DNA from: DATKWD01 sp963704815
Lineage (GTDB): Bacteria; Actinomycetota; Acidimicrobiia; Acidimicrobiales; Salinilacustritrichaceae
Length of the DNA: 64,000 nucleotides
Assembly (NCBI GenBank): GCA_963704815.1
Contig: CAVPHU010000004.1
Span: 15,449-79,448 of the forward strand
Direction of reading: 5' to 3'
In this document: one piece after another, positions 52,999-62,593 of the stretch
Numbering within the stretch: the stretch's first letter is position 1
How the letters are laid out: every line of letters starts with the position of its first letter
Program-made: the position numbers and the translations under genes
Notes under the pieces: model-generated
The model's database searches: none
Told to the model about the DNA's origin: nothing
What the model saw: the letters and a program-made list of their open reading frames with translations, nothing else

Positions 52999-53522
52999 CG
53001 GAGCTCCTCGAGCAGGGGGGCCAGGGCGGCTCGGCCGCGGTGGAGGTGGGTCTTGACCGAGCCCTCGGAGATGTCGAGCGTCTCGGCGATCTCGGCAACA
53101 GAGAGCTCGGCGAAGTAGGTGAGGGCGAGGCAGGCCCGCTGTCGGTCACTGAGCTGTCGAAGCGCGGCGTCGACCTGGGACCGAGTGGTGGATGACAGCG
53201 CCTGGTCGGCAGGCGAACGTCGGTCGACCGGGTCGCTGCCGACCTCGTGAAGGTGACGGGCAGCCGTGTCACGACGACGCCACCCCGACCGGGCCTGGTT
53301 GGTCACGGCACGTCGGAGGTAGGCGAGGTCGTTGCCGGGTTCGACCCGAGCGACAAAGCGATGCAGCGAGACGAATGCCTCCTGCACGACCTCCTCGGCC
53401 CGCGCCGGCGATCCGGTCAGCACCCGAGCGAGTCCGACCAGTTCACGCCGGTACTCGCGGAATGCCGCCTCGACACGTTTGCCGAGCGGGTCGGTTGCCG
53501 GAGTCGGAAGCACCTGGGTCAT
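52995..53522 (-). CDS. ECF-family RNA polymerase sigma factor
   Basis: 175 residues from ATG 53522. Region 2: YRRELVGLARVLTGSPARAE and EVVQEAFVSLHRF; region 4: LSDRQRACLALTYFAELSVA and EIAETLDISEGSVKTHLHRG. Resembles the SigE/SigM ECF groups of actinobacteria. The next gene downstream (overlapping) is a membrane protein with an extracytoplasmic propeller, a natural signal receptor. The divergent P450 at 53607 may be a target. Confidence 0.92.
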   Translation of the reverse strand: MTQVLPTPATDPLGKRVEAAFREYRRELVGLARVLTGSPARAEEVVQEAFVSLHRFVARVEPGNDLAYLRRAVTNQARSGWRRRDTAARHLHEVGSDPVDRRSPADQALSSTTRSQVDAALRQLSDRQRACLALTYFAELSVAEIAETLDISEGSVKTHLHRGRAALAPLLEELR

Positions 53523-53606
53523 GGTCACCGAACGATCAGTCGCATGGGGCAGGCATCGGGTTGACACCCACGGCGAGATTCTCCGTTCTGGGGCATCATC
53601 TCTCGG

Positions 53607-54806
53607 ATGACAGTCGCGGTGACGAACGAGGCCCCGCACTTCGTGCTCCGAGGTGGCGAGGCCTGGCGCGATCCGTGGGACGCCTACCGGCGGCTGCGCG
53701 ATGCCGACCCGGTGCACCGCGTGACCGACACCCACCACCCGCCGTTCTGGGTCGTGTCCCGGTTCGCCGACGTGTTCTCCGCAGCCCGCGACCACGAGAC
53801 GTTCTCGTCCGCCCAGGGGCTCACGCCCGATGCCGACTCGATGGCGATGTTCGACGAGTCGGCGGTGCCCATCGTGATGATGGACCCGCCCGACCACACG
53901 ACCATGCGACGGATGGTCAGCCGGCAGATGACCCCCCGCCGGGTGGCCGGCATCGAGGATCATGTCACCCGGTTCGTCGACGAACGACTCGATGCCGTCG
54001 ACGGCGCCGTGGAGGTCGACATCGTGTCGGCCCTGCTCAAGCCGCTGCCGAGCTTCGTCGTCGCCCACTACCTGGGCGTTCCGGCCGAGGACCGTTCCCG
54101 GTTCGATGGTTGGACCGAGGCCATCGTCGCAGCCAACGCCTCCGGAGACGTGGCAGGAGCGGCTGCGGCCCTCGACCTGTTCGCCTACGCCGACGAGCTC
54201 ATTCGACGCCGGCGATCGGACCCGGGCGAGGACCTGGTGAGCGACCTGGTCGGACTCGGCGACGAGGCTGTGTCGGTCATGTGGATCGTCGGCTTCATCT
54301 TCACCATGGTCACCGGTGGCAACGACACAACGACGGGCCTGCTGAGCGGAGCATGCGAGCTGCTCACGGCCCATCGTGACCAGCGACAGCTCCTGCTCGA
54401 CGACCCCGCCCTCATCGGGCCGGCCGTCGAGGAGTTCCTGCGGCTCACCACACCGGTCCAGAACCTGGCGAGGACCACGACCCGGCCGGCGACGATCGAG
54501 GACATCGAGATCCCGGCAGGCGACAAGGTTCTGCTGCTCTACGGCTCGGCCAACCGTGACGAGCGTGAGTTCGGCCCGACGGCCGAGGTCCTCGACGTGC
54601 GGCGACCCGTGGCTCGCACGCTCGCCTTCGGGTCGGGGGCCCACCACTGTCTGGGCGCAGCCGCCGCGCGCCTCCAGGCCCGCGTGGCGCTCGCCCGACT
54701 CCTCGACCGCTTCGGAGACTTCTCGGTCGATGCCGACCGGGGCGTGTTCGCCTCGGGGGCGTTCGTCCGGCGCTACGAATCGCTGCCGTTCCGCCCCTCC
54801 GGCTGA
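53607..54806 (+). CDS. Cytochrome P450
   Basis: 399 residues, typical of soluble bacterial P450s. I-helix GGNDTTTGLLSG (oxygen-activation Thr), ExxR in VEEFLRLTTPVQNL, and heme-binding FGSGAHHCLGAAAARLQ with Cys348. Monooxygenase needing ferredoxin partners not found nearby. It is followed by a gene of unknown role. Confidence 0.95.
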   Translation: MTVAVTNEAPHFVLRGGEAWRDPWDAYRRLRDADPVHRVTDTHHPPFWVVSRFADVFSAARDHETFSSAQGLTPDADSMAMFDESAVPIVMMDPPDHTTMRRMVSRQMTPRRVAGIEDHVTRFVDERLDAVDGAVEVDIVSALLKPLPSFVVAHYLGVPAEDRSRFDGWTEAIVAANASGDVAGAAAALDLFAYADELIRRRRSDPGEDLVSDLVGLGDEAVSVMWIVGFIFTMVTGGNDTTTGLLSGACELLTAHRDQRQLLLDDPALIGPAVEEFLRLTTPVQNLARTTTRPATIEDIEIPAGDKVLLLYGSANRDEREFGPTAEVLDVRRPVARTLAFGSGAHHCLGAAAARLQARVALARLLDRFGDFSVDADRGVFASGAFVRRYESLPFRPSG

Positions 54807-54909
54807 GGTGGGGGCCGGCGGCCGGACCATTCGGGACATCGAGGCGCTAGATTCCCTCGGGTATGGCGCATGTGAGTGCCAATACCCGTCGATCCAGGAG
54901 GACGGCCCC

Positions 54910-55926
54910 ATGACCCAGCTCGTCTACACCGAAGCCGAACTGATGGCCGAGCACGACTACGCCGAGCCGCACATGGTGGCGGGGCGTCGCATGCACGGCG
55001 GCATGCTGGCCGACGGCAGCTACCAACCTCCGCGGAGCGTCATCCGAGGTCCTGCCATCGAGGCCTGGACCGATGCGCTCCGCAGCCGGGGCGGCGATCT
55101 CCTCGATGCCGACGCGTCGCTCCTCGACGGCGTGCGCCTCCCCACCGTCGAGCAAGCGCGGGTCCTGCTTCGCCACGGCCTGGGCGAGTCGTTCTGGAAC
55201 AACCTCACCATCATCGGCAAGATCGAGGCCAAGGGCCGCTTGCTGGCGGATGTCACCTTCCCCGAGCTCCAGCCGGTCATCGTCGAGGACATCAGCGAGA
55301 TGGCCATCGGTCACCTCAACAAGGGTCTGCTCGTCGCCCACGGCCTCGACGAAGGCGGGCTCCCGGACGAAGGCATCGGTGGGCACGACGAGATGTGGTT
55401 CGCCGCCCGCGATCTGGCGTTCGGCGCCGATGCCTACCCCGACGTCGACCCGCCCGAGAGCATCGGCCGCGAAGACGGTGGCGGTCGCCGCATCCCCGAA
55501 CTGCCGCCCGAGATCGAGGGCCTGGTCTCGTTCCTCGCCAACTTGTTGATCATCGAGTTCCGAGCCGAACTCGGATTCAGCGAGAGCCAGGCCATCCTTC
55601 GCACTCCCGATCTGTTCCCCGGTCGTCGCGCCGAGGCCGAGGAAGCCGCCGAGATCATCGGTCGCATCCGCACCGACGAGGAGATCCACGTCAGCTCGCT
55701 GCGCCTCTACCTGGGCGAGATCCGCTCGTGCACCTTCAAGACGGTCGACGGTGGCACGGTCAGCGGCGCCGACGTCATCGACCGCTTCTGGGACGGCATG
55801 GTCAACTGGGCCAGCGTCGAACAGCCCAAGCTGGCTGCCGATCAACAACGTGAGCTGCTCGTGGGTCGGATCATGAAGGCCGACAACGCGGACGAAGTGC
55901 TCCAGGAGTTCGACGCCGCAGCCTGA
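54910..55926 (+). CDS. Hypothetical protein, possible ferritin-like fold
   Basis: 338 residues from ATG 54910, with AGGAGG about 10 bases upstream. Mostly helical in appearance. RIRTDEEIHVSSLRLYLGEI has an ExxH-like metal motif and an earlier helix contains IIEFRAELGFSESQAI; together they could form a diiron site. It lacks signal peptide or membrane helices. It lies 103 bp after the P450 gene, in the same direction. Confidence 0.45.
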   Translation: MTQLVYTEAELMAEHDYAEPHMVAGRRMHGGMLADGSYQPPRSVIRGPAIEAWTDALRSRGGDLLDADASLLDGVRLPTVEQARVLLRHGLGESFWNNLTIIGKIEAKGRLLADVTFPELQPVIVEDISEMAIGHLNKGLLVAHGLDEGGLPDEGIGGHDEMWFAARDLAFGADAYPDVDPPESIGREDGGGRRIPELPPEIEGLVSFLANLLIIEFRAELGFSESQAILRTPDLFPGRRAEAEEAAEIIGRIRTDEEIHVSSLRLYLGEIRSCTFKTVDGGTVSGADVIDRFWDGMVNWASVEQPKLAADQQRELLVGRIMKADNADEVLQEFDAAA

Positions 55927-55998
55927 GGCCGACCGCACCACGATCGGCAGCCGGCAGGGTCGACCCCCGGCGCGCCTGCCGTTCGTAGGCTCCGCCTC

Positions 55999-56463
55999 AT
56001 GACCGGCACGAACAACACCCCGGCCGGGTGGTACCCGGCCCCCGACCAACCGGGCAACGAGCGCTACTGGGACGGCAGCCAGTGGAGCGATGCCTACCGA
56101 CCTGCGGGTGGCGCGCCGCCACCCGCGGCCCCGCCGGGTGGAACCGGCTGGGCGCCTCAGGCGACCCCTCCCATGGGTGCCTACGGTGCCGTGCCCGGGC
56201 AGGCATACGGCCCGGCGCCCGACAACTACCTGGTGTGGGCCATTCTCTCCACCCTGTTCTGTTGCCTGCCGTTCGGGATCGTGGCGATCGTGAAGTCGAC
56301 CCAGGTCAACAACCTGTGGCAACAGGGCCGAACCACCGAGGCACAGCAGGCTGCCGCCTCGGCAAAGCAGTGGGCCTGGATCTCAGCCGGGGTCGGCATC
56401 GCGGTGAGCGTGGTGTACTTCCTGGTGGTGGTCTCGGTCGAGACGAGCTCGTCCGGCTTCTGA
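55999..56463 (+). CDS. DUF2510 membrane protein with CD225-like tail
   Basis: 154 residues. N-terminal DUF2510 motif AGWYPAPDQPGNERYWDGSQ then WSDAY (typical of actinobacteria), a Pro/Gly-rich linker, and two helices: VWAILSTLFCCLPFGIVAIV (CD225/dispanin type) and WISAGVGIAVSVVYFLVVV. Its stop overlaps the start of the next gene. Role not known. Confidence 0.8.
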   Translation: MTGTNNTPAGWYPAPDQPGNERYWDGSQWSDAYRPAGGAPPPAAPPGGTGWAPQATPPMGAYGAVPGQAYGPAPDNYLVWAILSTLFCCLPFGIVAIVKSTQVNNLWQQGRTTEAQQAAASAKQWAWISAGVGIAVSVVYFLVVVSVETSSSGF

Positions 56464-56927
56464 TGCTCACGACGGCTGCTCCGGCGCCCCCGGACCCCGA
56501 GTCCCGGGTGCGGACCCGGAGGCCGATTCCGCGCGCACCCGCAGCGGTCGCCATCGGTGCGGCTGCGTACGTCGGCGCCCTGCATGTGGTCGATCCCTTT
56601 CAGTCCCACACGGTCGGCTGCCCGTTCCTCGGCATCACGGGTTGGTGGTGCCCAGGGTGTGGGTCCTCGCGGGCGATCTACCTCGTGAGCCATGGCGACG
56701 TGTTCGGTTCGCTCGCCTACCACCCGTTCGTGCTCCCCCTTCTGGTGCTGTTCGGTTGGTGGTGGGCCGGGTGGTTCTCCACGAGGCGCCGGGGCGAGCA
56801 ACCACGATGGGCCCGATCACCGACTCAGCTGTCGCCCCGGCTGGTGGTCCTGATCGGGGTCGCCTTCGTGTCGTTGTGGGTCCTGCGCAACACCGACGCG
56901 TTCGCGTTCCTCGCCCCTCCGACCTGA
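56463..56927 (+). CDS. DUF2752 membrane protein
   Basis: 154 residues, ATG overlapping the previous stop. DUF2752 signature CPFLGITGWWCPGCGSSRAI (Cys residues) after a hydrophobic N-terminus, then FVLPLLVLFGWWWAGWF and LVVLIGVAFVSLWVLRNTDA. Small membrane protein of unknown function common in actinobacteria and Bacteroidota. Confidence 0.85.
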   Translation: MLTTAAPAPPDPESRVRTRRPIPRAPAAVAIGAAAYVGALHVVDPFQSHTVGCPFLGITGWWCPGCGSSRAIYLVSHGDVFGSLAYHPFVLPLLVLFGWWWAGWFSTRRRGEQPRWARSPTQLSPRLVVLIGVAFVSLWVLRNTDAFAFLAPPT

Positions 56928-57106
56928 CGCCCTCAGCCGCGGGACCGCGGCGCCACCGCCTCTGATCGTAGCGCCATGGGTGGAACTGAAGGAACGGCGA
57001 GGCGACCGAGGTCGCGACCACAGACCCGGACGGACCTTCGGCCCTACCCCTGGCAACCCCTGATCGCGCACAGTCGCAGGTGGAGCCGTCGGGAGGAGCG
57101 CCGTCA

Positions 57107-57870
57107 GTGGCACAACTCGAGATCGATGACATCTCCCTCAACTTCGGGGGTGTTCGGGCGCTGGACGCCCTCACGTTCGACGTCGAACAAGGGCAGATCT
57201 GCGCGCTCATCGGACCGAACGGTGCCGGGAAGACCACGATGTTCAACGTCATCTCACGGGTCTACCGGCCCACGTCGGGGCGGCTTCGGTTCGAGGGCGC
57301 CAACCTGCTCGGTCGTCCAGCCCATGACATGGCCACCCTCGGCATCGCCCGGACCTTCCAGAACCTGGCGCTCTTTCCCTCGCTGACGGTGCTCGAGAAC
57401 GTGATGGTCGGGGCTCACGCCGATGGCAAGGTCGGGTTCGGGCGAGCGATGTTGCGCCTCGGCGTCCGATCGGACGAGAAGCGCCTGGCTCGACAAGCCT
57501 GGTCGGTGCTCGAACGGCTGGGACTGGCCGAGGTGGCCCACCATCCGGCCGCGGCGCTGCCCTACGGAACGCTCAAGCGCATCGAAATCGCCCGAGCCCT
57601 GGCCGGCGACGCCAAGCTGCTGCTCCTCGACGAACCCGCCAGCGGACTCAACCACAGCGAGGTCGACGAGCTCGGTGACGCCATCCGCGCCGTGCGCGAG
57701 GAATTCGGCCTCACGATGGTGTTGGTCGAGCACCACATGGCGATGGTGATGGGCATCTCGGACAAGGTCGTGGTGATCGAGTCGGGCCAGAAGATCTCCG
57801 AGGGCCCTCCCGCCGCGGTCCGGGAAGACCAACGAGTCATCCAGGCGTATCTCGGGACGGGATCCATCTG

Positions 57871-57871
<1 letters not shown>
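57107..57871 (+). CDS. livG: Branched-chain-type ABC ATPase LivG
   Basis: 254 residues from GTG 57107, with GGGAGG 11-16 bases upstream; an upstream GTG at 57080 is less likely. Walker A GPNGAGKTT, LivG hallmark IARTFQNLALFPSLTVLENV, signature region LPYGTLKRIEIARAL (an ABC motif of the atypical LxYGxxR type), Walker B LLLLDEPASGLNHSE and VEHHMAMVM. It starts a five-gene operon LivG-F-H-M-J. Confidence 0.93.
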
Positions 57872-58572
<701 letters not shown>

Positions 58573-58573
58573 C

Positions 58574-59464
58574 GTGGAACTGTTCATCCAACGCCTCGTC
58601 GACGGCGTCGCCCGTGGGTCCATCTACTCGCTGCTCGCCCTGGCCCTCGTCGTCGTCTTCCGAGGTACGGGCAGCCTGAACTTCGCGCAGGGCGAGATGG
58701 CGCTGTTCACCACCTACTTCGCGTCCACGATCGCCCTGTCGGGCCTACCCGTGTGGTCGGCGTTGCTGATCGCGATCATCCTCGGATTCATCATCGGCGC
58801 CGGGATCGAACGGATCCTCATCGAGCCGATGGAGCAGCGCTCGTCGTTCTCGGTGGTGGTGGTCTCGATCGGGCTGTTCCTGTTGTTCAACGGGGCGGAC
58901 CAGTTCGCGTGGGGACCCGACGCGCGCGGTTTCCCGAGCCTGTTCCCCAACGATCCCGACGACTTCTTCCGGCTCGCCGGAGCGCCGGTGCGGTGGGAAC
59001 GAGCCGGACTCTTCGCCGTGTTGCTCATCGTGGCCGGCGGCCTCTGGCTGCTGTTCAACCGGACCAAGTTGGGCCTGGCGATGCGGGCCGCGGCCACCGA
59101 CACCGAATCGGCCCAACTCGTCGGCATCAGGGTCGGCCAGGTCCGCATGTTCAGCTGGGGACTGGCGGCGGCCATCGGAGCCATCTGCGGCGCACTGCTC
59201 GCACCGACGGCGGGACTCGGGCTGTCGATGATGTTCGGGACCCTCATCTACGCGTCGGCTGCCGCCATCCTCGGCGGCCTCGACTCTCCGGTGGGCGCGG
59301 TGGTCGCCGGTCTGTCGATCGGCATCCTCGAGGCGATGCTCATCGGATACGTCGAGCCGGTGGGTGGCGACTTCACCCTCACCGTCGCCCTCGGACTGAT
59401 CCTCGTGGTGCTCATCGTGCGGCCCCAGGGCCTGTTCGGCACCGAGAAGGTGGAGCGGGTCTGA
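58574..59464 (+). CDS. livH: Branched-chain-type ABC permease LivH
   Basis: 296 residues from GTG 58574, one base after the livF stop. About eight helices; conserved GTGSLNFAQGEMALFTTYFA and TKLGLAMRAAATDTESAQLV (the EAA-like loop), GLSIGILEAMLIGYVEPVGG. Stop overlaps livM. Confidence 0.93.
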   Translation: MELFIQRLVDGVARGSIYSLLALALVVVFRGTGSLNFAQGEMALFTTYFASTIALSGLPVWSALLIAIILGFIIGAGIERILIEPMEQRSSFSVVVVSIGLFLLFNGADQFAWGPDARGFPSLFPNDPDDFFRLAGAPVRWERAGLFAVLLIVAGGLWLLFNRTKLGLAMRAAATDTESAQLVGIRVGQVRMFSWGLAAAIGAICGALLAPTAGLGLSMMFGTLIYASAAAILGGLDSPVGAVVAGLSIGILEAMLIGYVEPVGGDFTLTVALGLILVVLIVRPQGLFGTEKVERV

Positions 59465-60570
59465 TGCCGATCGTCGTCGAACGCGGCAGCGCCCGCCACT
59501 ACGCGCTCCGGGCCGCTCGCGCCCTCCTGCTCGTGACCTTGGTGCTGTGGCCCGTCCTGCGTTGGCAGAAGTCAGACATCAACCAACTCACCGATGCCTT
59601 CATCATCGCCACGGCCGTCGTCGGACTCAACTTCCTCATCGGCTTCACCGGACAGATCTCGATCGGACACTCGGCCTTCGTCGGCATCGGGGCCTACACC
59701 GGCGCGATCCTCGTCGACACCCATGGCTGGTCGCCGGGCTGGACCCTGCCGATCGCAGTGGCCCTGTGCTTCGTGGTCGGTGTGGCCGTCGGCCTGCCGG
59801 CATTGCGGCTCAGCGGGCCCTATCTCGCGCTCGTCACCCTGGCGCTCGCCGTGGCATTCCCGGCGATCCTCACCAAGTACGTGTCGGTCACGGGCGGACC
59901 CGACGGCATCCGCAACATCCGTTACCTGCCACCCGATTGGACCGGCCTGAAGGGGCGGTCCGAGGCCCATCTCTGGTTCTACTGGGTGAGCCTGATCGTG
60001 CTCGTGCTCGCCCTGGTCGTCGTGCACAACCTGATCAAGAGCCGGGTCGGTCGGTCGATGATCGCGCTCCGCGACAACGAGGCGGCGGCCCAGATCATGG
60101 GGGTCAACCTGGCAAGGACCAAGACGGTGGCGTTCGGGATCTCGGCCGCCATCGCCGGCCTCGCCGGCGGGATCTCGGCGTTCAAGCTGGGCCTGGTCAG
60201 CCCGACCCAGTTCGGGCTCCTGCTGTCGATCAACCTGCTCGTCGCCATGGTGGTGGGGGGCCCGGGATCGCTGTGGGGCCCGGTCTTCGGCGGCCTCCTG
60301 TTCGTCTACGGCCGGGACTTCGCCACCGACCTCTCCGAGACCAACGACATCACCGGCCTCGGCGACATCTTCTTCGCCATCCTGCTGATCGCCTTCGTGT
60401 TCGTCGCCCCCGGCGGCGTGGCCGGCGTGATCCGCCAAGTCACGCGTCGGGTGGTGCTGGTCGTCGCCCCGCCCATGCCGAAGGTCGAACCCACGGTGAC
60501 CGACGAACCCGAGATCGAAGCTCTCACCTCCGCTGCCCCTTCCCCAATCCCCCCGACAGACGACCCGTAG
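59464..60570 (+). CDS. livM: Branched-chain-type ABC permease LivM
   Basis: 368 residues, ATG overlapping the livH stop. Conserved VVGLNFLIGFTGQISIGHSA (LivM hallmark), SRVGRSMIALRDNEAAAQIM (EAA loop), VVGGPGSLWGPVFGGLL. About ten helices and a short acidic C-terminal tail (TDEPEIEALTS). Confidence 0.93.
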   Translation: MPIVVERGSARHYALRAARALLLVTLVLWPVLRWQKSDINQLTDAFIIATAVVGLNFLIGFTGQISIGHSAFVGIGAYTGAILVDTHGWSPGWTLPIAVALCFVVGVAVGLPALRLSGPYLALVTLALAVAFPAILTKYVSVTGGPDGIRNIRYLPPDWTGLKGRSEAHLWFYWVSLIVLVLALVVVHNLIKSRVGRSMIALRDNEAAAQIMGVNLARTKTVAFGISAAIAGLAGGISAFKLGLVSPTQFGLLLSINLLVAMVVGGPGSLWGPVFGGLLFVYGRDFATDLSETNDITGLGDIFFAILLIAFVFVAPGGVAGVIRQVTRRVVLVVAPPMPKVEPTVTDEPEIEALTSAAPSPIPPTDDP

Positions 60571-60584
60571 AAAGAGGTTCACCC

Positions 60585-61940
60585 ATGACCCCCAGACGAC
60601 TCCTGGCCATCCTCATGGCCGCCCTGCTCATCCTCGCCGCGTGCGGCGATGACAGCACCGAAACCAGCACCGACACCCCACCGGAAGACGGTGGCGGCGG
60701 CGAGACCCCCGCCGACGGCGCCTTTGCCGTCAACATCGACGACTGCGAGGACCCCGATGCTGCAGCCGCGCCGATCGAAGGCGAGGTGGTGCTCGCCACC
60801 TCGATCCCGACCAGTGGCGGGCCAGCGGTGTTGTTCGCACCTTGGGGCGACGGCATGCAGGCGTACTTCGACTTCTACAACGAGAGCAACGGTGGCATCG
60901 GCGGCGAGCTGCCGATCGAGTTGGTCCTCAAGGACGACCAGTACATCGACAGCCAGACCGCGGCCAACGTGACCGAGATCCTCGACAACGACGATCCGGC
61001 GGCATTCGTCGGCATCATCGGCACCCCGAACAACTTCGCCGTTCGTGACGACCTGAATGCGTTGTGCGTGCCGCAGCTGTTCAACGGGTCCGGCGCGTCG
61101 GCGTGGGGCGATGTCGAGAACTACCCATGGACGATGGGCGGACTGATTCCGTACGACGTCGAGTCGCGGATGTTCGCTGAGTTCGTCGCCGGCGAGCTGC
61201 CCGAGGGTGGCAACGCGGGGCTGTTCTACGTGAACAACGACTTCGGTCAAGCCTACGTCGACCCGTTCACCGAGGCCGTCGAGGAGTCGGGGTTCACCAT
61301 CGTCGCCGAGGAGACCATCGGCGCCGAGGACTCGGGTGCGCCGGCCTCGCAGATGACGAACCTCGTCGAATCCGAGGCCGACGTGATCCTGGCCGTCCCG
61401 CTGGGTCTGGGGTGCATCAGCTTCATGCAGGAGCTGAGCAACGCCAAGGCGGCCAACCCCGACTTCGACCCGATCGTCTACGTGACCGGCACCTGTGCGA
61501 GCCCGATCTTCTTCGACGCAGTCGGCGAGTCGGCCACCGGCGTCTATTCGACCCTCAACTTCAAGGACGTGAACAACGAGGATCTGAAGGCCAACGACGC
61601 CGATGTCATGAACTACCTCGAACAGATCACGGCCACGAACCCCGACGTCGACGCAGGCGGCATCGCTCCTGCCGGCTGGTCGGCCGCCGAGGCCATGGTC
61701 TTCGTGCTCGAGGAGGCCTACGCGTCAGAAGACGGGCTGAGCCGGCAGTCGATCATCGACGCGGCCCGCAACCTGTCGGGGTACTCACCCTCGCTGCTCC
61801 GTGACGGGCTGTCCTTCAACACCTCGGCCACCGACGGGTTCGCCCCCGAGGGTGCCCAGATCGTGCAGTGGAACGGCACCGGCTTCGACGACATCGGTGA
61901 CGTCGTCGACCTCGAGGGCACGACCACGGCGACGGGCTGA
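60585..61940 (+). CDS. Branched-chain-type substrate-binding lipoprotein
   Basis: 451 residues from ATG 60585, with AAAGAGG upstream. Lipoprotein signal LLAILMAALLILAACGDDST with lipobox Cys, an acidic low-complexity linker, and a two-lobe periplasmic-binding-protein fold (VLATSIPTSGGPAVLFAPWG, AFVGIIGTPNNFAVRDDL, FDAVGESATGVYSTLNFKDV). Captures a solute (amino acid, amide, urea or short acyl compound) for LivHMGF. Substrate unresolved; the last gene of the operon, followed by a strong hairpin. Confidence 0.92.
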   Translation: MTPRRLLAILMAALLILAACGDDSTETSTDTPPEDGGGGETPADGAFAVNIDDCEDPDAAAAPIEGEVVLATSIPTSGGPAVLFAPWGDGMQAYFDFYNESNGGIGGELPIELVLKDDQYIDSQTAANVTEILDNDDPAAFVGIIGTPNNFAVRDDLNALCVPQLFNGSGASAWGDVENYPWTMGGLIPYDVESRMFAEFVAGELPEGGNAGLFYVNNDFGQAYVDPFTEAVEESGFTIVAEETIGAEDSGAPASQMTNLVESEADVILAVPLGLGCISFMQELSNAKAANPDFDPIVYVTGTCASPIFFDAVGESATGVYSTLNFKDVNNEDLKANDADVMNYLEQITATNPDVDAGGIAPAGWSAAEAMVFVLEEAYASEDGLSRQSIIDAARNLSGYSPSLLRDGLSFNTSATDGFAPEGAQIVQWNGTGFDDIGDVVDLEGTTTATG

Positions 61941-61969
61941 CCTCGACCGTTTGCGCAAGATGAGCGAGC

Positions 61970-62000
61970 GGCTCCGCACCTCTGGACGAGGTGCGGAGCC
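61970..62000. terminator. Hairpin after the Liv operon
   Basis: Perfect 13-bp arms (61970-61982 and 61988-62000) around TGGAC. No T-run follows, so this is terminator-like but not a classic intrinsic terminator; it may also stabilise the 3' end. Confidence 0.6.
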
Positions 62001-62146
62001 TCAGCTCGCGGACTTCCTGGCCGGCCGTCGGTCAGTACGGCGTCATCGACATCTCCGACGACGGCACGACCCTCGACGCTCAGCTCACGGGAAAATTCTG
62101 GAAGGGCGAAATCATTCTGACCGAGACGCTCAGCTTCAGCGACTGA
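61991..62146 (+). pseudogene. Gene fragment, C-terminal remnant
   Basis: From GTG 61991 to TGA 62144-62146: about 51 residues ending GQYGVIDISDDGTTLDAQLT and GKFWKGEIILTETLSFSD. QYGVIDI-type endings occur in phosphodiesterase/PhoD-like enzymes, but the match is short. No start codon precedes the hairpin arm, and the rest of the gene is missing. Base composition is lower in GC than the surroundings. Likely the leftover of a deleted gene. Confidence 0.35.
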
Positions 62147-62178
62147 GAGTCGACGACCGCAGGGACAACGGCCTGCAC

Positions 62179-62593
62179 TCAGTCACCCAGGTTTCGTCGC
62201 AGGTCGGCGGCGAGGGCATCGAGCTTCTCTTCGAGGCGGTCGAGCCCGTCCTCGTTGTGCGTGACGGCACGGAGAGTCTCGACGTCGCGGAGACGGTCGT
62301 GGGCCGCCGACCGGCGCTGTGCAGTGAGGATGAGCGGGCCTTGGAGCGCCGCAACCGACGCCAGGACCGCCGACAACACGGCGAAGACGATCACCGGGTA
62401 TGGCTCGTATGGTCGGCCGACGACGTTGAGGATCACCCAGAACCCGATGAGGAACAGCAGCGTGGCCGAGAACCACCAACTGGCGACCCGATCGGTCACC
62501 CACATCGCCCATCGCTCGCTGGTCGTGAGGCGCGGGAGGTTCCCAGGTCACCAGGGTGTGCCCGCAGTGCGGACAGCTGAATTCGTCGTCCAT
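62179..62593 (-). CDS. DUF1003-like membrane protein, one frameshift
   Basis: From ATG 62593: DDEFSCPHCGHTLVTWE (zinc-ribbon-like start), then a frame change near 62540, then LTTSERWAMWVTDRVASWWF with two helices (LLFLIGFWVILNVVG, VIVFAVLSAVLASVAALQGP), ILTAQRRSAAHDRLRDVETL and a helical tail. The QxPLI and R-x-A-x-DR pattern is DUF1003-like. A short version starting at ATG 62505 reads without a shift. Probable one-base insertion. Role unknown. Confidence 0.55.
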
